Positions 38,032 to 47,874 of a DNA stretch of 64,000 nucleotides are shown here, in pieces. The DNA is from Asparagopsis taxiformis. Its lineage: Eukaryota > Rhodophyta > Florideophyceae > Bonnemaisoniales > Bonnemaisoniaceae. The stretch is taken from contig JALQPE010000519.1 of assembly GCA_030407315.1 (NCBI GenBank), positions 62,001 to 126,000 on the forward strand, in the 5' to 3' direction. A program made the position numbers and the translations under genes. Under the pieces are notes generated by a model. It ran no database searches. It was not told the DNA's origin and worked only from the letters and a program-made list of their open reading frames with translations. Every line of letters starts with the position of its first letter. The first letter of the stretch is position 1.

Positions 38032-41000
38032 ATGACGAATAAGCGCAGGCGCAACAGCAATCCGATCGTTGACGACGCAACCGTGCCAATTCTGCGCGAA
38101 CCCGCTAGCCCTTGGGAGGATTCTAGTGACATGGGTACACGTCGAAACGTAGGTCGCGCCGCCCGCGAAACTACTCTCGCTGGCAAAGACTTCCTCCGCC
38201 TCTTGCTGGATTTATTCGCCCACTCAAGTTTCGCAGACTTGACGGACAAGCCGGGAGGTTTCACATACGCGGACCTTGGCGCTTGGGTTGCGCAGGGCAC
38301 GGAAGAACAATTTGCGGCGCTGCAAGGTCGACTCAGCATGGCCTTCAGCGGTCGTTCGAAGAATGCTGGAGTCGAGGCGGATGTTGCCGAAATCGTCATG
38401 GCAGAGATGAACGTTGAGCGAGCCAAGCAGATTGTTCGTCTGGCATTACCGATTGCCGAGTTTTCAAGACAGGATGAGCGTATCGGGCAATGGGTTGAGC
38501 ACTGCATCCTTTCTGGGATCGTGCCGCAGACCTTCCTTATTGGATGTAACATGCTTCCTTCGCCACTACAGGCGCCGCAGCGCGGGGAACCAAGCGCCTT
38601 CGTTCTTGCTCCACCGGAAACGTTCGAGGTATTGATGTATTTCCAAGCGTTGTCTATCATCCGAAATCACAACAAGAACCTGCCGCGTCGCCGAATAGGC
38701 GACGCGGCCGAAGAGGGGAACGAAGCCGCACGCGTCCCAGCCCATCGGAAAAGCACTAATCGAGCTTGTTACGTGGTTCAAGTTTTATACCATGCTTGGA
38801 CCGATGTGGCCTTCGCCGCAAAGTTTTCCAGCTTCGAAGAGTTGATGGCGCCGTACATCATTTTCGACAGCAGTGAGCATTGGTTTGACGTGCTCGATGA
38901 AGGTCTATTCGCACCGATGGAGCAGAAGCTAGATCTCTACCACGACAAAGCTCCCCTATCTCATCCTGATGGATATGGTGGAAAAGTAGAGACAAGAACC
39001 AGTGCGCAGCACAGTGCATTTAGGGACCTTGTGAGGAAGTTCTTCGACCGGTTGCAGTTTCTTATCGTCAACCCGGACCTGTACACCTGGCCGGAGTCCG
39101 ACCGCTGGGGGGCGCTGGAAATATACTTGTCAAGCGGAAATCCGGACAAGCTGCCAGCGTACTTTGACACCCTCGACGAAGACGTTATGGCTGTCCTCCG
39201 CCCGGCACCACAAGCCGCGGACGCAGAAAAGGTCCCCAAGCCGGTTGATGACACTCCCACTCGTCGCAACACAGGAGGGAGAGGTTTGGTTCCGTCGACA
39301 AGACACACAACCAGGCTTCAACTTGGACCTGGGAGGACCAGTCTTACTGCCCAAGGGCCGTCTCCCCCGTCACCGTCACCCCATGCGACAGAAGAGCAGG
39401 AAAGTGAAGGGCAGGCTCTCGCAAAGGACTTTCTTTCGAAAATGAGTCAGTATTGCCGGGTGTACGACGTCCCTTTCGAAGATTTGGTCAGTGCCGACGA
39501 GAGCCGAGAACACGTGCCCATCACGGGCAACGTTCAGCTCATTCTGACTGATCCGCCCTACAATGTTCGTCGTAAGAGGAACGATTCCAACTCTTCGTAC
39601 GACAGGCTAACTGCAGAAGATATGCAGGCTAGCATCGAAGTGTTTGACGAGCTGTTGCGCCCCGGTGGCCACGGCATCGTGTTCTGCTCCGTTTTGCAGT
39701 TCTACGAATGGTTCCATTACTTGGAAACGTACAAAGGACCGCAGTCAGAAGGCCCAACCGATGCTGCTGCCAGTGATGACGGGTCGGATGAAGAAGAGGT
39801 TACGTCCATGAATTCGGACTCCGAAGCATCGCAGCACAGTGGCGAAGAAAGTGCGGATGAGGAGGAGGAGGAGGACGTCGTTCGGAATTCAGTTTTCTTC
39901 GTTGACGAGGTACCTCTGTTGTTTGTCCGACTACCTGGGCACCTCTATCAAATGCCGGGGCGGAAGAGGTACCAACGCATGAACATGGCAGAGGTCGCTA
40001 TCCACTTCTGGAAGCGAGGTGTTCCGTTCAAGACTGGAAGCGAGATGGTGGCCTATAGGAACCACGGATACATGGACGGCACGTACCCGGCGTGGTGCAA
40101 CGTCACCATCAATATGCCCGCCATCGATTCGAATGAGATGGTGTGGCGAACAAGGAGCACAACCGGTGCTACGGTCAGAGTTCGTGCAGAGCAGAAGAGC
40201 GTCGCTCTCATGATGGAGTTGATCAGCCAGCATTCACAGCCTGGTGATATTGTTGTCGATCCATTCTCTGGCACTTTCGCAACGGGAAAAGCAGCTATGA
40301 GCTTGCCTGAGCACCGTGTTTTCGTCGGCAGTGACATGGACAAATTGTGTGTGGCACGATCGCTTCCAAAGCTGTGTGCAGTCATGTCACGTGTAATTCT
40401 TTCAAACAACACTGACATGAGGGTCACGACAGAAGCGAAACAGAGTGCTGAGAAGTTCTTGGCGTCCCCCTCTGTCACGATGCGTACACAGAGGGAACGC
40501 AGGATCATCGAACCCCCACCTGGCCTTCCCCTGTACCAGAGGTTCCCGAAATATATTCGGCAGTACCTCTGGCAGCTGTGCCCAGAGTCGATTGCGTCGC
40601 ACGAGCACATGGAAAAACCGGTACATTATTGGCCACCTTCCCTGCGCCGCTGGTTGCAAACTGAAAACCCTCGCGTGATGCGGGCACACGATTGTGTTGC
40701 GAAAAAATTGAGCGTTCGACCATCGCTGATTAAGCATCCAAATGCAGGAAGAGGGCTCTTCGCTGAACAGACATTTAATGTTGGCGACGAAGTATGTGCA
40801 TACTACGGAACTGTTGTGTACTCTGATATGAGCAAGGAGTCGATGAGGTTCGCGTACGGAGAGGGTCACATGGCGATAACGAAGGAAACATTCTTGATGT
40901 ATGCCATCAAGCTGTATGCAACAGCGGAGGACGACGAAAACATCGAGCATCCAATTTGGATTGTTCCGGCTCCGTTCTGTTCGGCGCAGTTCATCAACGA

Positions 41001-41220
41001 CCCGCGGTATTTGCGAGGTGAGGACACTCCGGCGGAAGACACCAGGCGGATGGCCAACGTCGAGTTTGTCGAGAACTACAGCAGCGGTTCGACGGGGAAG
41101 AAGCTCAAGGCGAAGGACCTAGAAAATCCGAAGATCATCGTAGTACGTGCAATCCGCGATATCCGTCCAGGGCAGGAGCTCTACGTTCATTATGGGACAG
41201 CGTTTAGAGCATGGAATTAG
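38032..41220 (+). CDS. DNA amino-methyltransferase (beta class)-SET domain fusion protein
   Basis: 1062 residues, intact, first ATG. The N-terminal ~490 residues are not recognised. DPPY at 507-510 (LTDPPYNVRRKR) is the catalytic motif of DNA N6-adenine or N4-cytosine methyltransferases. The S-adenosylmethionine motif DPFSGTFATGK follows at 743-753; this order (catalytic then cofactor motif) is beta class, Pfam N6_N4_Mtase type. A long acidic insert (about 580-620) lies between them. The C-terminus (about 896-1060) is a SET domain: NAGRGLFAEQTF, FINDPRY and ELYVHYG. It would methylate DNA and a protein lysine, probably on chromatin. The combination is unusual. The gene lies divergent from P3, with only repeats between. 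Confidence 0.85.
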   Translation: MTNKRRRNSNPIVDDATVPILREPASPWEDSSDMGTRRNVGRAARETTLAGKDFLRLLLDLFAHSSFADLTDKPGGFTYADLGAWVAQGTEEQFAALQGRLSMAFSGRSKNAGVEADVAEIVMAEMNVERAKQIVRLALPIAEFSRQDERIGQWVEHCILSGIVPQTFLIGCNMLPSPLQAPQRGEPSAFVLAPPETFEVLMYFQALSIIRNHNKNLPRRRIGDAAEEGNEAARVPAHRKSTNRACYVVQVLYHAWTDVAFAAKFSSFEELMAPYIIFDSSEHWFDVLDEGLFAPMEQKLDLYHDKAPLSHPDGYGGKVETRTSAQHSAFRDLVRKFFDRLQFLIVNPDLYTWPESDRWGALEIYLSSGNPDKLPAYFDTLDEDVMAVLRPAPQAADAEKVPKPVDDTPTRRNTGGRGLVPSTRHTTRLQLGPGRTSLTAQGPSPPSPSPHATEEQESEGQALAKDFLSKMSQYCRVYDVPFEDLVSADESREHVPITGNVQLILTDPPYNVRRKRNDSNSSYDRLTAEDMQASIEVFDELLRPGGHGIVFCSVLQFYEWFHYLETYKGPQSEGPTDAAASDDGSDEEEVTSMNSDSEASQHSGEESADEEEEEDVVRNSVFFVDEVPLLFVRLPGHLYQMPGRKRYQRMNMAEVAIHFWKRGVPFKTGSEMVAYRNHGYMDGTYPAWCNVTINMPAIDSNEMVWRTRSTTGATVRVRAEQKSVALMMELISQHSQPGDIVVDPFSGTFATGKAAMSLPEHRVFVGSDMDKLCVARSLPKLCAVMSRVILSNNTDMRVTTEAKQSAEKFLASPSVTMRTQRERRIIEPPPGLPLYQRFPKYIRQYLWQLCPESIASHEHMEKPVHYWPPSLRRWLQTENPRVMRAHDCVAKKLSVRPSLIKHPNAGRGLFAEQTFNVGDEVCAYYGTVVYSDMSKESMRFAYGEGHMAITKETFLMYAIKLYATAEDDENIEHPIWIVPAPFCSAQFINDPRYLRGEDTPAEDTRRMANVEFVENYSSGSTGKKLKAKDLENPKIIVVRAIRDIRPGQELYVHYGTAFRAWN

Positions 41221-41444
41221 GGTCACGAAAGATGTTTTCATTTCGACTACAAATAAAGCTACGTTCCAGAGTTGAAGTATATCATATAATGCAGCATGTC
41301 CAGCCACCATTAGTCCAGGGTGAAACCTATTCAGCAGTACTCGCCTGTCAAAAACCAATCGTTCACACTCCAGGTGCACTTCGTCCGAGCAGTGAACCTG
41401 ACTGCTTGGATGCTGTTATGCGTGCAGATGCAAAATACACGACC

Positions 41445-41646
41445 AAGTTGAAATGGACGCCCGGTGGATGTCCAGCTCAGTTGCATTGCTGTCCAGCCCA
41501 GAAATTCTACAATTCAGGGCAGAAAAAATATTGCAAAAAACATCGATTTCAGCGGGTCGATTGTGCCGTACGGCACACCCCCATCTCAAAAACATGTTCA
41601 CATGTGCATGTTTTTGAGAATAGCCCAAATTTTAATTCAAATCAGG
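41445..41646 (-). repeat. Right inverted repeat (family R) of the methyltransferase-SET element
   Basis: Reverse complement of the family unit; the outer end AATTCAAATCAGG is at 41634-41646. Confidence 0.75.
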
Positions 41647-41874
41647 ACGTCTTCCGGACATAGGGGTGCTCGCGGCCTAGCTCGACAGCTGTAATTGTAC
41701 CTCATTAAATACTGTTGATGACTGCCTACCGTATACAATCTGGGCTGTTGGCGTATTCTCCGGTACTTGACCTGAACGTTCATCGCAGACCGTTGTGGTT
41801 ACCGACACTATACAGCAATCTTTTTTGTATCTCGTGCAACTCAATCGTTCCATCGCTTCCGGGAAGGCTTCATT

Positions 41875-42279
41875 ATGCCGCCGCGTATTGCGAAGAAAGC
41901 TCCAAAGCCTCCGGGCCTCCAGAAAAACCGGTCAGCAGCTGCTGTATCGAGTGCCCGACAATCCCGTGCGAAGAAGCGGTCTGGGCCTACCGGCAGCATT
42001 GAACCGCGGTCCGGTAGTCGCAAGACGGACCGGCGCAGAACTGGGGATCCGCAGCGAGAAAGTGAGGAAGGAGGAACGGCGCGGAGAGAGATGGGGCTTG
42101 ACCGAGGCAAGCGTGCTCGCAGGGACAGTGAACATCATGATGATGACATGATAGTGGCTCAAAACATGTTGGAATTGCGGCAGAGTGCTATGGCAAAGGT
42201 AGTTCCTCCCGGGTTGGCAGATGCGGAGGTGCTGCAGACGGAGTCCCAGCCGGGGGTTCCGAGACACTGGAGGCTGTGA
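41875..42279 (+). CDS. Basic N-terminal segment, possibly of the next gene
   Basis: A 134-codon frame starting MPPRIAKKAPKPP, rich in Lys, Arg, Ser and Pro; no domain seen. It ends within four bases of the start of the 42276-44159 frame, which is open upstream and reads naturally (GSETLEAV) before its first ATG. The two are therefore probably one gene joined by a small intron or broken by a shift near the G5 run at 42252-42256. Alone, this could be a short nuclear protein. Confidence 0.45.
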   Translation: MPPRIAKKAPKPPGLQKNRSAAAVSSARQSRAKKRSGPTGSIEPRSGSRKTDRRRTGDPQRESEEGGTARREMGLDRGKRARRDSEHHDDDMIVAQNMLELRQSAMAKVVPPGLADAEVLQTESQPGVPRHWRL

Positions 42280-44159
42280 CCCCCACTGCGCCAACTATGC
42301 CGAGTACATCAGCCCCAGCAGGTAATGCAGTCAGGGACCCGAGGATAGCGGCAAGGGATGTTGTTTCTGAGCAACGTTCACAGGATGCCAACTATCATCG
42401 GCGGTCAGGTGGTACTGAGGGGAGAGAGCAGCCGGAGTGCGGGCCTCGTCACAACAGACTGTCATTGGTGCCAAATATGCGCGTAACGCCCCCGCGACGT
42501 CAGGCTATTGCCGATGGAGGACATCATAATCCCGATAGCGTGCGAGATGGGGGGACGGTGAGGGCAGAGAGGTTGCATCCGCCGGAATCCATCGATTTAA
42601 TGGCGAGTCGCATCAATGCGCAGAAGAAGAAGATCGCGGAGCTGGAAAAAAAAGTGTTTAGCCAGGACATAGCAAACAAGGCGCTCACCACGGAGATAGT
42701 TGCGTTGGAGGCTAAGGTGAAGACTCTGCAGGCGGAAAATGCCAGCCTTACTGCAATTGCGAGAACAGGTAGAATCAGTGATCACGGTGGCGGTAAGTCG
42801 AAAATACAGAAAGCCATTCCTGTGAAATACCTTGGAGTTCTTAGGGCGGTTGAGGAAAACCTGACAAAGTGGTGCAAGAACGAGACTATGGAGCTGGACC
42901 CTATAGCGGAACAAACGCAGAGACGTTGGACTGGACGTACCATCGAGGTAGAGCCGGTAGAAGGGACACTTTGGAGCGAAAACGGTGTAGGATATATTGC
43001 TACCCCTCCGGGCTATATCATCAAGAATCTGCAGTGGTATACACCTTCGTACAGGGACGAGAGTGATCTGCTGAATGACTTGGTGCGACACGTACTGCGT
43101 CAAAGTCCGTGGTGTGATGTGTTTTCCGATGAGGAGCAGCGTGTGTGCTGTCAAGAGGCTGTGGCGGGGAGCAAGGAATTGAAAGTGAAGGTGACGCAGA
43201 AACTGTCCGACGTGATGAGTGCACGGAAGCGTAATGCGAGGGACAGATTGTTCGGTTCGCTGGGGTACACGAAATTAATGTCTAGATGCACGATGCTGAC
43301 GACGCGAGCTGAGATGGACGAGCGAGAGGATCAAAAGCGCGAAGCGTCTGAGAAGCTTTTGAAACGGGAAAGCAACGGTGATTTGGATATGGGGAGGTGG
43401 CGAACGGCACCGTTCTCAGAGCTGCGATACAGCAAAGGCATGGTTCCTGACAGCTTCGAAATGGAAGTGAATGGTGATGCATGGTTTAACAACCGAGTAG
43501 CTGTGAATGTGCTGGACATCTTCAGGGGTTATTCGATACGACCAGAACAAGTAATGGACATAGAGACGAGCATACTAACGCTGGCGCGCCTGGATGCTTG
43601 GCTAGTGACTACTGTGGAGTGTTTGGATGAACCGAAGGGGAAAGGAGGTGCACGGCAGAAGGAGTTTACAAGGCGGTACAGTCAATATGTGGGGGTAGCT
43701 TTTCAGCAATTAGTTGGTATGGTGGTGTACTGCATGTCTTGTCTCCAAGGCTCGCAAGCAAGGGAAGAAACGGACGTTGTCGAGAGCGAACAGCGGACTA
43801 GTGCACAGTCACGGCATGTGTTTGCAAGCCGTACTGTGACGAGAGAGGCTGTTGAAGTGTGGCAAAGCGGAGAGGGGTCTGGAATTGTTCATGTCGTTGA
43901 TGATGTAAACCGCTGCTCATCACTTGTTCTAGTGTCCGAGGATTGGATTCAATCGCATATTACGTCAAACCTCGGTGCTGTAATGGATTGTGTGATTGCG
44001 CAAGGACTAATTGGCGCAGAACTTTTCGTCGTTGACCCATATGCTGGACACCTGAGTGCAAACCTGAATGTCGAAATCAATGCCCCACAGTATGGGGGCA
44101 TGGAGCGGCGCCATGCAGCCACTGCTGATAACGGTTTTGGCGTAATGGAGGATGGTTGA
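42276..44159 (+). CDS. Coiled-coil accessory protein of unknown function beside a transposase
   Basis: The frame is 627 codons from a GTG; the first ATG is at 42297. A coiled coil (about 105-165: INAQKKKIAELEKKVFSQ, then EAKVKTLQAENASL) precedes a mostly globular region without recognised motifs. It ends 78 bases from the end of the transposase gene at 44237-47278 on the other strand (tail to tail). CACTA-type elements often carry a second protein that binds the transposon ends. I infer such an accessory role here from position only. Confidence 0.6.
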   Translation: MTPTAPTMPSTSAPAGNAVRDPRIAARDVVSEQRSQDANYHRRSGGTEGREQPECGPRHNRLSLVPNMRVTPPRRQAIADGGHHNPDSVRDGGTVRAERLHPPESIDLMASRINAQKKKIAELEKKVFSQDIANKALTTEIVALEAKVKTLQAENASLTAIARTGRISDHGGGKSKIQKAIPVKYLGVLRAVEENLTKWCKNETMELDPIAEQTQRRWTGRTIEVEPVEGTLWSENGVGYIATPPGYIIKNLQWYTPSYRDESDLLNDLVRHVLRQSPWCDVFSDEEQRVCCQEAVAGSKELKVKVTQKLSDVMSARKRNARDRLFGSLGYTKLMSRCTMLTTRAEMDEREDQKREASEKLLKRESNGDLDMGRWRTAPFSELRYSKGMVPDSFEMEVNGDAWFNNRVAVNVLDIFRGYSIRPEQVMDIETSILTLARLDAWLVTTVECLDEPKGKGGARQKEFTRRYSQYVGVAFQQLVGMVVYCMSCLQGSQAREETDVVESEQRTSAQSRHVFASRTVTREAVEVWQSGEGSGIVHVVDDVNRCSSLVLVSEDWIQSHITSNLGAVMDCVIAQGLIGAELFVVDPYAGHLSANLNVEINAPQYGGMERRHAATADNGFGVMEDG

Positions 44160-44236
44160 AATTAGTGCAGTAAATGTGACGTTGACTAGAAGGCTTATCA
44201 TGTAGTACATTATCAATAGAGTGCTGCGATTTAGAT

Positions 44237-47200
44237 TTATTCTTCTTCATTATCATCTGTGAACTGGTAATCAGTGTTGGTGTAGAAGCGGTTGAGATAG
44301 AAACGGTGGTCCGACCAGTGCATTTGTTTCGTAAATGGCTTGACTGGAAAGTTACTTCGTACGATGTGCACGGTGCCAGATATAGTAGATGCAGGAATGA
44401 GGTCAAACCAAGGACCACCTGCACTGTGGGATGCAGTGTCATTGCTGTCAACGGATCCGTTGTCCGGGTCCCATGTGGACCACTTTAAACAAATGCACCC
44501 AAGTGATTTTTCCACAGCGGTTTTTGGGGCAAAGCAGGTCATATACTGAACGAAAGCGAGTTCTACAGGTTGAAACAGGTTTGGAGACTGCAGGCGTACC
44601 AGTGCCAGGACGCGCCCTACCCATATGGTTCTGTAGTCATCGGCAGTTCCGGAGATGACGACAAAGGAGTACTGCGATCTCTTTGCGGGGCCGAATGATG
44701 AAGTTGCAAAGACGCGCTGCTGCTTGTGCCTCGACACGTTTGTGGGGCGAAGCATGCCACTGTGCGGGTCAAAGTCGTCGGCATCTGGGACGTACCCTCC
44801 CATGACGTAGGCGGACTTTACCACGGTGACGGAAATGTCCATGTCATGTATTGGAGGGCCTTCTGCCGTGGCGCGCAGTCTAGCGAGGGTGAGGAACGCT
44901 TGTGCAGCTGTGTCACCGAGTTGCTGGAATAGCGTTATGGTGCCAGACGGGAACGAGGAGTTGTGCAGAGGCAAAAGAGTGGCAGGATCGGGCTGTCCGT
45001 CGATATCTGCAACGAGGAGGGTTGCATCGGGCAGCAGGGAGGCAAAGTCGTGCAGTGCAACGGTGAATCCGTCGCGAACGAGTACTGCACCGTCTGTGGG
45101 CGATATCATGCGTGGGTTTCCCAATGTGTTGGATGGGGTGTGACCAGTTGGAGTGGCCAAGGAGAATTCCATGTGGCGAATAGTCTCTTCCATGGCTGTG
45201 GAGCGCCTTCGAGAGGTTTTCCTATAACTCTGTTTGAACAGAAGATGCGAGTGTTCGTAGGGGCCTGCATCAATGTGTTCCAGGGCGCCATATCTCTGCA
45301 AGTCACCGGGAAGATGGTCTAGAAGATGGAACTTGAAAGTTTTGAGACCTGTGGTGTGGAATGGGCCGAGGGTGGAGAGCATTGATTGTTTGAAATAGGA
45401 AATGGAGTTCTGGAGGCTTTCTAGTTCGGCGGCAGTCCAGTGCTTGATGCGACCGCGTTTCATGACCCATGCGACGAGGTCAGAGTATTGCGTGCAGATG
45501 GAAGTGAGGGGGGCTGTCTCTACTTCGTCACAGCATGTGTCAATGAATGCTGCGATGAAAGGGAACACCATGTCGACATGGTGATAGTCTTTGGCTGCGA
45601 GCATGCCGCGTATGCCGTCCTCCGTGAAGAGGCCGTTCAAATTGGTGCCCTTCTCACCCTTGGAGAAGTCGACATGAAGACCGGTGATGTAGTAGTCGCG
45701 TTCGATAGCGGACAGAATGCTGTTTGAGCCGGCGAGGATGGATTTTTTCACCTTCTTGAAGGTGCGAGGTGTCCCGGAATGGGAGGCAGTGGTGGTGGTG
45801 AGGTCTGGGGAGCTGAGGCGGTGGACAATGCACTGTTTGATGAGCTTTGAGATGCCGAGGTGGAGATTGTGCAGAGGCTCGAAGGAGAAAATGTTGTAGG
45901 GGTCTAGGGGACTGTTGGTGGGTAAAAGAGCGGTCGATTCGAGGACAGAGTGTTGTTCGAGGAGGGAGAGAGCTTCGAGCGGAGCAGTTGTATGCTCCTG
46001 AGCGCTCTCTTGGCGTGCAGAGCGTGTATCATCGAGGGAGCGGGGCTGGTGTGGCGCGCTGGATTCAAGTTGAGTGGCGGGGATGTAGCAGCGGTGGCAG
46101 GGATGTGTGGTGGTAGTGCTGTTGCGAGTGCATGACAGCTCTTTGGCCTCTGGAAAGTCGCAGCAATAATTGGCTAGGATGGGAAAGCATTGGCGGGCAG
46201 TTGCAGTGGAGTCTGTGCAGGGGAACCCGGAAGAGAACGCGGTGGATAGGGACGAAAACACTTTTTCGAGTGCTTTATGAAGAATATCAATTTTGCGAGC
46301 GCGACTAGCAGAACTAGAGGTTGTCGGCATTTCATCACCGAACAAGGCGTTGGACGAAGGGTTAACAATGTACGGAAGATACCCGACGATGGTGAGGCCG
46401 GTACGGATGCAGTGGCGACGGAGGGGGGCGGAGAAGTTGAGCAGTGTGACGTGTATGGGGTATGCGACGATTGCGGAGCTCTTGAGGCTTGTGCTGCTCT
46501 TGTCGGAGTACACTTGGAGGAGGCCGGCAAAGGAGGAAGCGGTGGGATCAGTTTCCTCTGCCCATACGACCTGTGGATCTTCCGAGAGCTGCACGCGCTG
46601 TCTAGTAACCTGGTGCAGCGTTTTCGCGAATTCTGTGTGTAGGGGATGAGAAAATATTGCGGTGCCGTCTGGGGCGGTCTGTGGGGAGGGGTGGAAGAGA
46701 GTATTTTGGTCGTTAGCCAGTGCTAACTGCCTGCGGAGCATGTCGACTGGGTCGCGGAGGTACAGCTGTGCCGAGTACTTACCAGTTTTGTCTGGAATGA
46801 TGTGGCTCTTGTAACCTTCGGTGCGGAAATGTGTTTCGACCATGGAAGCGGTAACGTGGCGACATTCTTCTACGGTGCGAACGGCGCTGTTGAACTTTTC
46901 TAGGGAGAATGCGGGGTCTTGTACGATGGTGATGACTTCGCTCACGCGGCCAGCGCCGGCCTTGTACTCGAGGGTTGTGAGACTGGCGGCGAGGGATTGC
47001 ACGAGGAGGTCTGCGCGGGAGGGGGTTGAGGTTGGTGGCAGTGGAGCGTCACAGGGTGAGTCGCTGGAGGAAGCACGACCAGATTCTGGGTCTGGGGAGC
47101 TGGGTTGCGGGGAATCATGGTCGCCGTTTCGAGCAGGCTCATGGGTGACGGCAGGGACACGAGCGTTGTTGAAATGTTGGGGAGAGGGGTTGAAACGGTA

Positions 47201-47278
47201 GCGACACGTTCGCTCATGCAGCGCGAGCGCATAAGCATCTACGCAGTAGTAGAAGCACCCTTCATACTTGCATTCCAT
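44237..47278 (-). CDS. Plavaka/CACTA-superfamily-like transposase
   Basis: 1013 residues. The N-terminus has a C2HC zinc-finger-like motif (C3, C8, H21, C25). The core shows the pattern of Plavaka-type transposases: VYSDKSSTS (D259), a GYLP segment, a CCDFPEAKE block (D374) followed by Cys pairs (CHRCYIP), a PLHNLHLGI helix and GPYEHSHLLFKQSYRKTSRR (E675). I take D259, D374 and E675 as the likely DDE catalytic residues that cut and join DNA ends. The frame is intact. It is convergent with the coiled-coil gene, suggesting a two-gene DNA transposon whose ends I could not fix. Confidence 0.75.
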   Translation of the reverse strand: MECKYEGCFYYCVDAYALALHERTCRYRFNPSPQHFNNARVPAVTHEPARNGDHDSPQPSSPDPESGRASSSDSPCDAPLPPTSTPSRADLLVQSLAASLTTLEYKAGAGRVSEVITIVQDPAFSLEKFNSAVRTVEECRHVTASMVETHFRTEGYKSHIIPDKTGKYSAQLYLRDPVDMLRRQLALANDQNTLFHPSPQTAPDGTAIFSHPLHTEFAKTLHQVTRQRVQLSEDPQVVWAEETDPTASSFAGLLQVYSDKSSTSLKSSAIVAYPIHVTLLNFSAPLRRHCIRTGLTIVGYLPYIVNPSSNALFGDEMPTTSSSASRARKIDILHKALEKVFSSLSTAFSSGFPCTDSTATARQCFPILANYCCDFPEAKELSCTRNSTTTTHPCHRCYIPATQLESSAPHQPRSLDDTRSARQESAQEHTTAPLEALSLLEQHSVLESTALLPTNSPLDPYNIFSFEPLHNLHLGISKLIKQCIVHRLSSPDLTTTTASHSGTPRTFKKVKKSILAGSNSILSAIERDYYITGLHVDFSKGEKGTNLNGLFTEDGIRGMLAAKDYHHVDMVFPFIAAFIDTCCDEVETAPLTSICTQYSDLVAWVMKRGRIKHWTAAELESLQNSISYFKQSMLSTLGPFHTTGLKTFKFHLLDHLPGDLQRYGALEHIDAGPYEHSHLLFKQSYRKTSRRRSTAMEETIRHMEFSLATPTGHTPSNTLGNPRMISPTDGAVLVRDGFTVALHDFASLLPDATLLVADIDGQPDPATLLPLHNSSFPSGTITLFQQLGDTAAQAFLTLARLRATAEGPPIHDMDISVTVVKSAYVMGGYVPDADDFDPHSGMLRPTNVSRHKQQRVFATSSFGPAKRSQYSFVVISGTADDYRTIWVGRVLALVRLQSPNLFQPVELAFVQYMTCFAPKTAVEKSLGCICLKWSTWDPDNGSVDSNDTASHSAGGPWFDLIPASTISGTVHIVRSNFPVKPFTKQMHWSDHRFYLNRFYTNTDYQFTDDNEEE

Positions 47279-47874
47279 GTCGAGTTTTGACGCAAAAGGG
47301 AGGATTGCGAGCTGAACAGGGGAGACTGTGCCGTCCAGATGCGACCAATTTTATTTTTGTGGTGCTTTCGAGACTTGGAATGTAACGTGTTCGTAGTTTT
47401 GTGGGTAGTAGTTTTGTGCTCACTCCAGCTGACATCCCAACGGTGGAATTTAACCAAGAGTTCAATCATTTCCAACTGTTACATCACATTGCGTGCTGGC
47501 AACGTGTGCATGGAAGGACGAACGACTGCCTGGGACATGAATTTTCAATTAATTCATTTGTAATAATAAACTTTTTTATTTCCAAACTTCGTGGAATCTG
47601 AATGTGCTTTACAGCGGATATGCCACGGATCATGTAAGGAAAGCAAATGGATTCTCATATATATGATTATATGTTTATATTCGTTGTTCTCGATCCGGAT
47701 CTCATTGTTCGGGGAATCAGAGACCATGGCTTGGGCCATACTCAATCTCACTGCCGGCGATGATTTCGAGTATGCACAGCAAGACTTAAGCGGACGCAGA
47801 AAGCTGTCCGGTCGACGCCGCAGGCTCCACTCCGCCCTCATCACCGACTGATATTCTTTGACCAACTTTGCTTT
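47279..47874 (+). other. Intergenic upstream of the transposase
   Basis: No clear gene. An open frame at 47591-47851 (86 codons, basic C-terminus RRKLSGRRRRLHSAL) is too short to support. It should contain the minus-strand promoter of the transposase. Confidence 0.4.

Larger units (their letters stand above)
37519..41646 (+). mobile_element. Candidate ~4.1-kb mobile element: family R inverted repeats around the methyltransferase-SET gene
   Basis: The left repeat (37519-37700) begins CCTGATTTGAATTAAAATTT. The right repeat (about 41445-41646) is the same sequence inverted and ends AAATCAGG. Both run inward through the CATGCACATG hairpin, GTGCCGTACGGCAC and the GGCCAGCAATGCA segment to the TGGACAT block. 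They enclose a single gene. All other copies of this family in the window point the other way from the right copy. No clear target duplication is visible, so the boundaries are approximate and chance pairing of dispersed repeats is possible. Confidence 0.6.

Noticed and set aside
37519..41646. Target-site duplication for the methyltransferase-SET element
   Set aside because: Flanks TGCAT and ACGTC do not match for either plausible end, so none is claimed.
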